NCBI GenBank assembly: GCA_025450405.1
Contig: JANWHL010000066.1
Coordinates: 1-34,182, forward strand
Direction: 5' to 3'
DNA: 34,182 nt
From: Ktedonobacterales bacterium
Lineage (GTDB): Bacteria; Chloroflexota; Ktedonobacteria; Ktedonobacterales; JADMIN01
The translations under genes and the position numbers were made by a program. How positions within the stretch are numbered: position 1 is the stretch's first letter; every line of letters begins with the position of its first letter. A model generated the notes under the pieces. The model saw only the letters and a list, made by a program, of their open reading frames with translations, was not told the origin of the DNA and made no database searches. Below, one piece after another: positions 33,575-34,182 of this stretch.

Positions 33575-34182
33575 GTGCAGGACGGTTGGGCGGATGACGC
33601 GCTGTGGCATGGGCTGCGCGCACGTGACCCTCGGGCGCTGGAGGCCTTGATCGCGCAATACGCGCGCGAGATCGCCTACTTTGTACGCAACCTGCTCGAC
33701 GGCGTCGGCACCCTCCAGGACGCCGAAGAGTGCGTGCAGGACGCCTTCGTCGTCGCCTGGGACGAGATCGCGGACTTCGATCCGCGCCGCGGCGCGCTGC
33801 GGACCTGGCTGACGATGCGCGCCAAATATCTGGCGCTCGACCGCCGCCGGCAGTTGCAGCGACGCCACGCCATTGTGGCGCCCACGCTGGACAGCGTCCA
33901 TCACGACTCCGCGCACGGCGCGGACGGACCGGACCTCGCGAGCATCCAGATGGCCGAGCGGTCCGAAAGTCTCGAGAAGCTGCTCGAACGGCGCGAGCAG
34001 CAGGAAGACCTCCGGCAAGCGCTGGAGCGCCTGCCGGAGTTGGAGCGCCTGCTCGTCTACCTCCGCTACTTCCGCCTCAAGAACATCGAGGAAATCGCCG
34101 CGCGCACTGGCCTGACGCGGCGCGCCATCGATACGCGCCTCTGGCGGGCCCGCAAGGTGCTGCGCGATGCCCTGGAAGACAA
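33575..34182 (+). CDS. ECF-type RNA polymerase sigma factor (truncated by window edge)
   Basis: The first ~202 residues of a sigma-70 family factor; the gene continues past the window. The N-terminus and IAQYAREIAYFVRNLLDG with LQDAEECVQDAFVVAWDEI, LRTWLTMRAKYLALDRRR are region 2 (-10 binding and core contact). A linker of about 50 residues follows. RQALERLPELERLLVYLRY and NIEEIAARTGLTRRAIDTRL form region 4 (-35 recognition helix-turn-helix). Regions 1 and 3 are absent, as in extracytoplasmic-function sigmas. The GTG at 33575 is set by GAGGAG about 7 nt upstream; other GTGs two and three codons earlier are out of frame or overlap that site. An anti-sigma factor would be expected downstream, beyond the edge. 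It is driven by a TTGACA promoter with a structured leader. Confidence 0.93.
   Translation, partial: MQDGWADDALWHGLRARDPRALEALIAQYAREIAYFVRNLLDGVGTLQDAEECVQDAFVVAWDEIADFDPRRGALRTWLTMRAKYLALDRRRQLQRRHAIVAPTLDSVHHDSAHGADGPDLASIQMAERSESLEKLLERREQQEDLRQALERLPELERLLVYLRYFRLKNIEEIAARTGLTRRAIDTRLWRARKVLRDALED

Overview
The window is 34 kb of a G+C-rich bacterial chromosome with short operons on both strands, strong GGAGG-type ribosome binding sites and several non-ATG starts (TTG for ppdK, GTG for the cupin, FakB-like and sigma genes). Nothing in it looks like a plasmid, prophage, transposon or CRISPR locus, and I see no tRNA or rRNA gene. The likeliest source is a Chloroflexota bacterium, perhaps Thermomicrobia-like. 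That is an inference from the G+C-rich coding style, a luciferase-like F420-type oxidoreductase, a four-cysteine L28, a copper lipoprotein paired with a beta-helix protein, and a Firmicutes-like rpmB / asp23 / fatty acid kinase order. It is not proven by any marker here.

Layout. Positions 597-3374 hold pyruvate phosphate dikinase behind a leader with a TATAAT box and a 15-bp palindrome. A leftward run (7393-3442) encodes a type I copper lipoprotein, a secreted beta-helix protein with a C-terminal membrane domain, a GNAT acetyltransferase and an unknown protein. Rightward come an orphan GAF histidine kinase (8030-9325) and a membrane protein with a threefold internal motif (9437-10294). A leftward pair follows (cupin enzyme, luciferase-like oxidoreductase; 12367-10659), then two SAM methyltransferases with a small unknown gene between them (12707-14731), a DinB-type protein (leftward), an alpha/beta hydrolase, and the translation pair fmt-rlmN (16651-18982).

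Positions 21674-19143 are a leftward padR / MFS exporter / small membrane protein set with two related palindromes, one at each of the padR and MFS promoters. Next is a divergent hub: rpmB leftward and asp23 - fakA - fakB - DUF2203 rightward (22113-26205), with two overlapping, well-formed promoters between rpmB and asp23. This resembles the Bacillus rpmB / yloU / yloV neighbourhood. The last third holds a small membrane protein, a KDPG aldolase-like protein, an AI-2E family permease, a SRPBCC protein anchored by one membrane helix, and a leftward operon of a NYN-OST-HTH RNA-binding/nuclease-type protein, an inositol-monophosphatase-like enzyme and a long TadA-like deaminase. An ECF-type sigma factor runs off the right edge.

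Intergenic DNA carries at least six copies of a C/T-rich - G/A-rich palindrome whose loops differ while pairing is kept, a cluster of hairpins at 10505-10604, and a shared CTCTGTGTCCT-type element found twice. The most testable points are the PadR operators, the copper lipoprotein/beta-helix/GNAT operon, the NYN-phosphatase-deaminase operon, the PPDK phosphohistidine loop lacking the usual regulatory threonine, and the dispersed palindromes.
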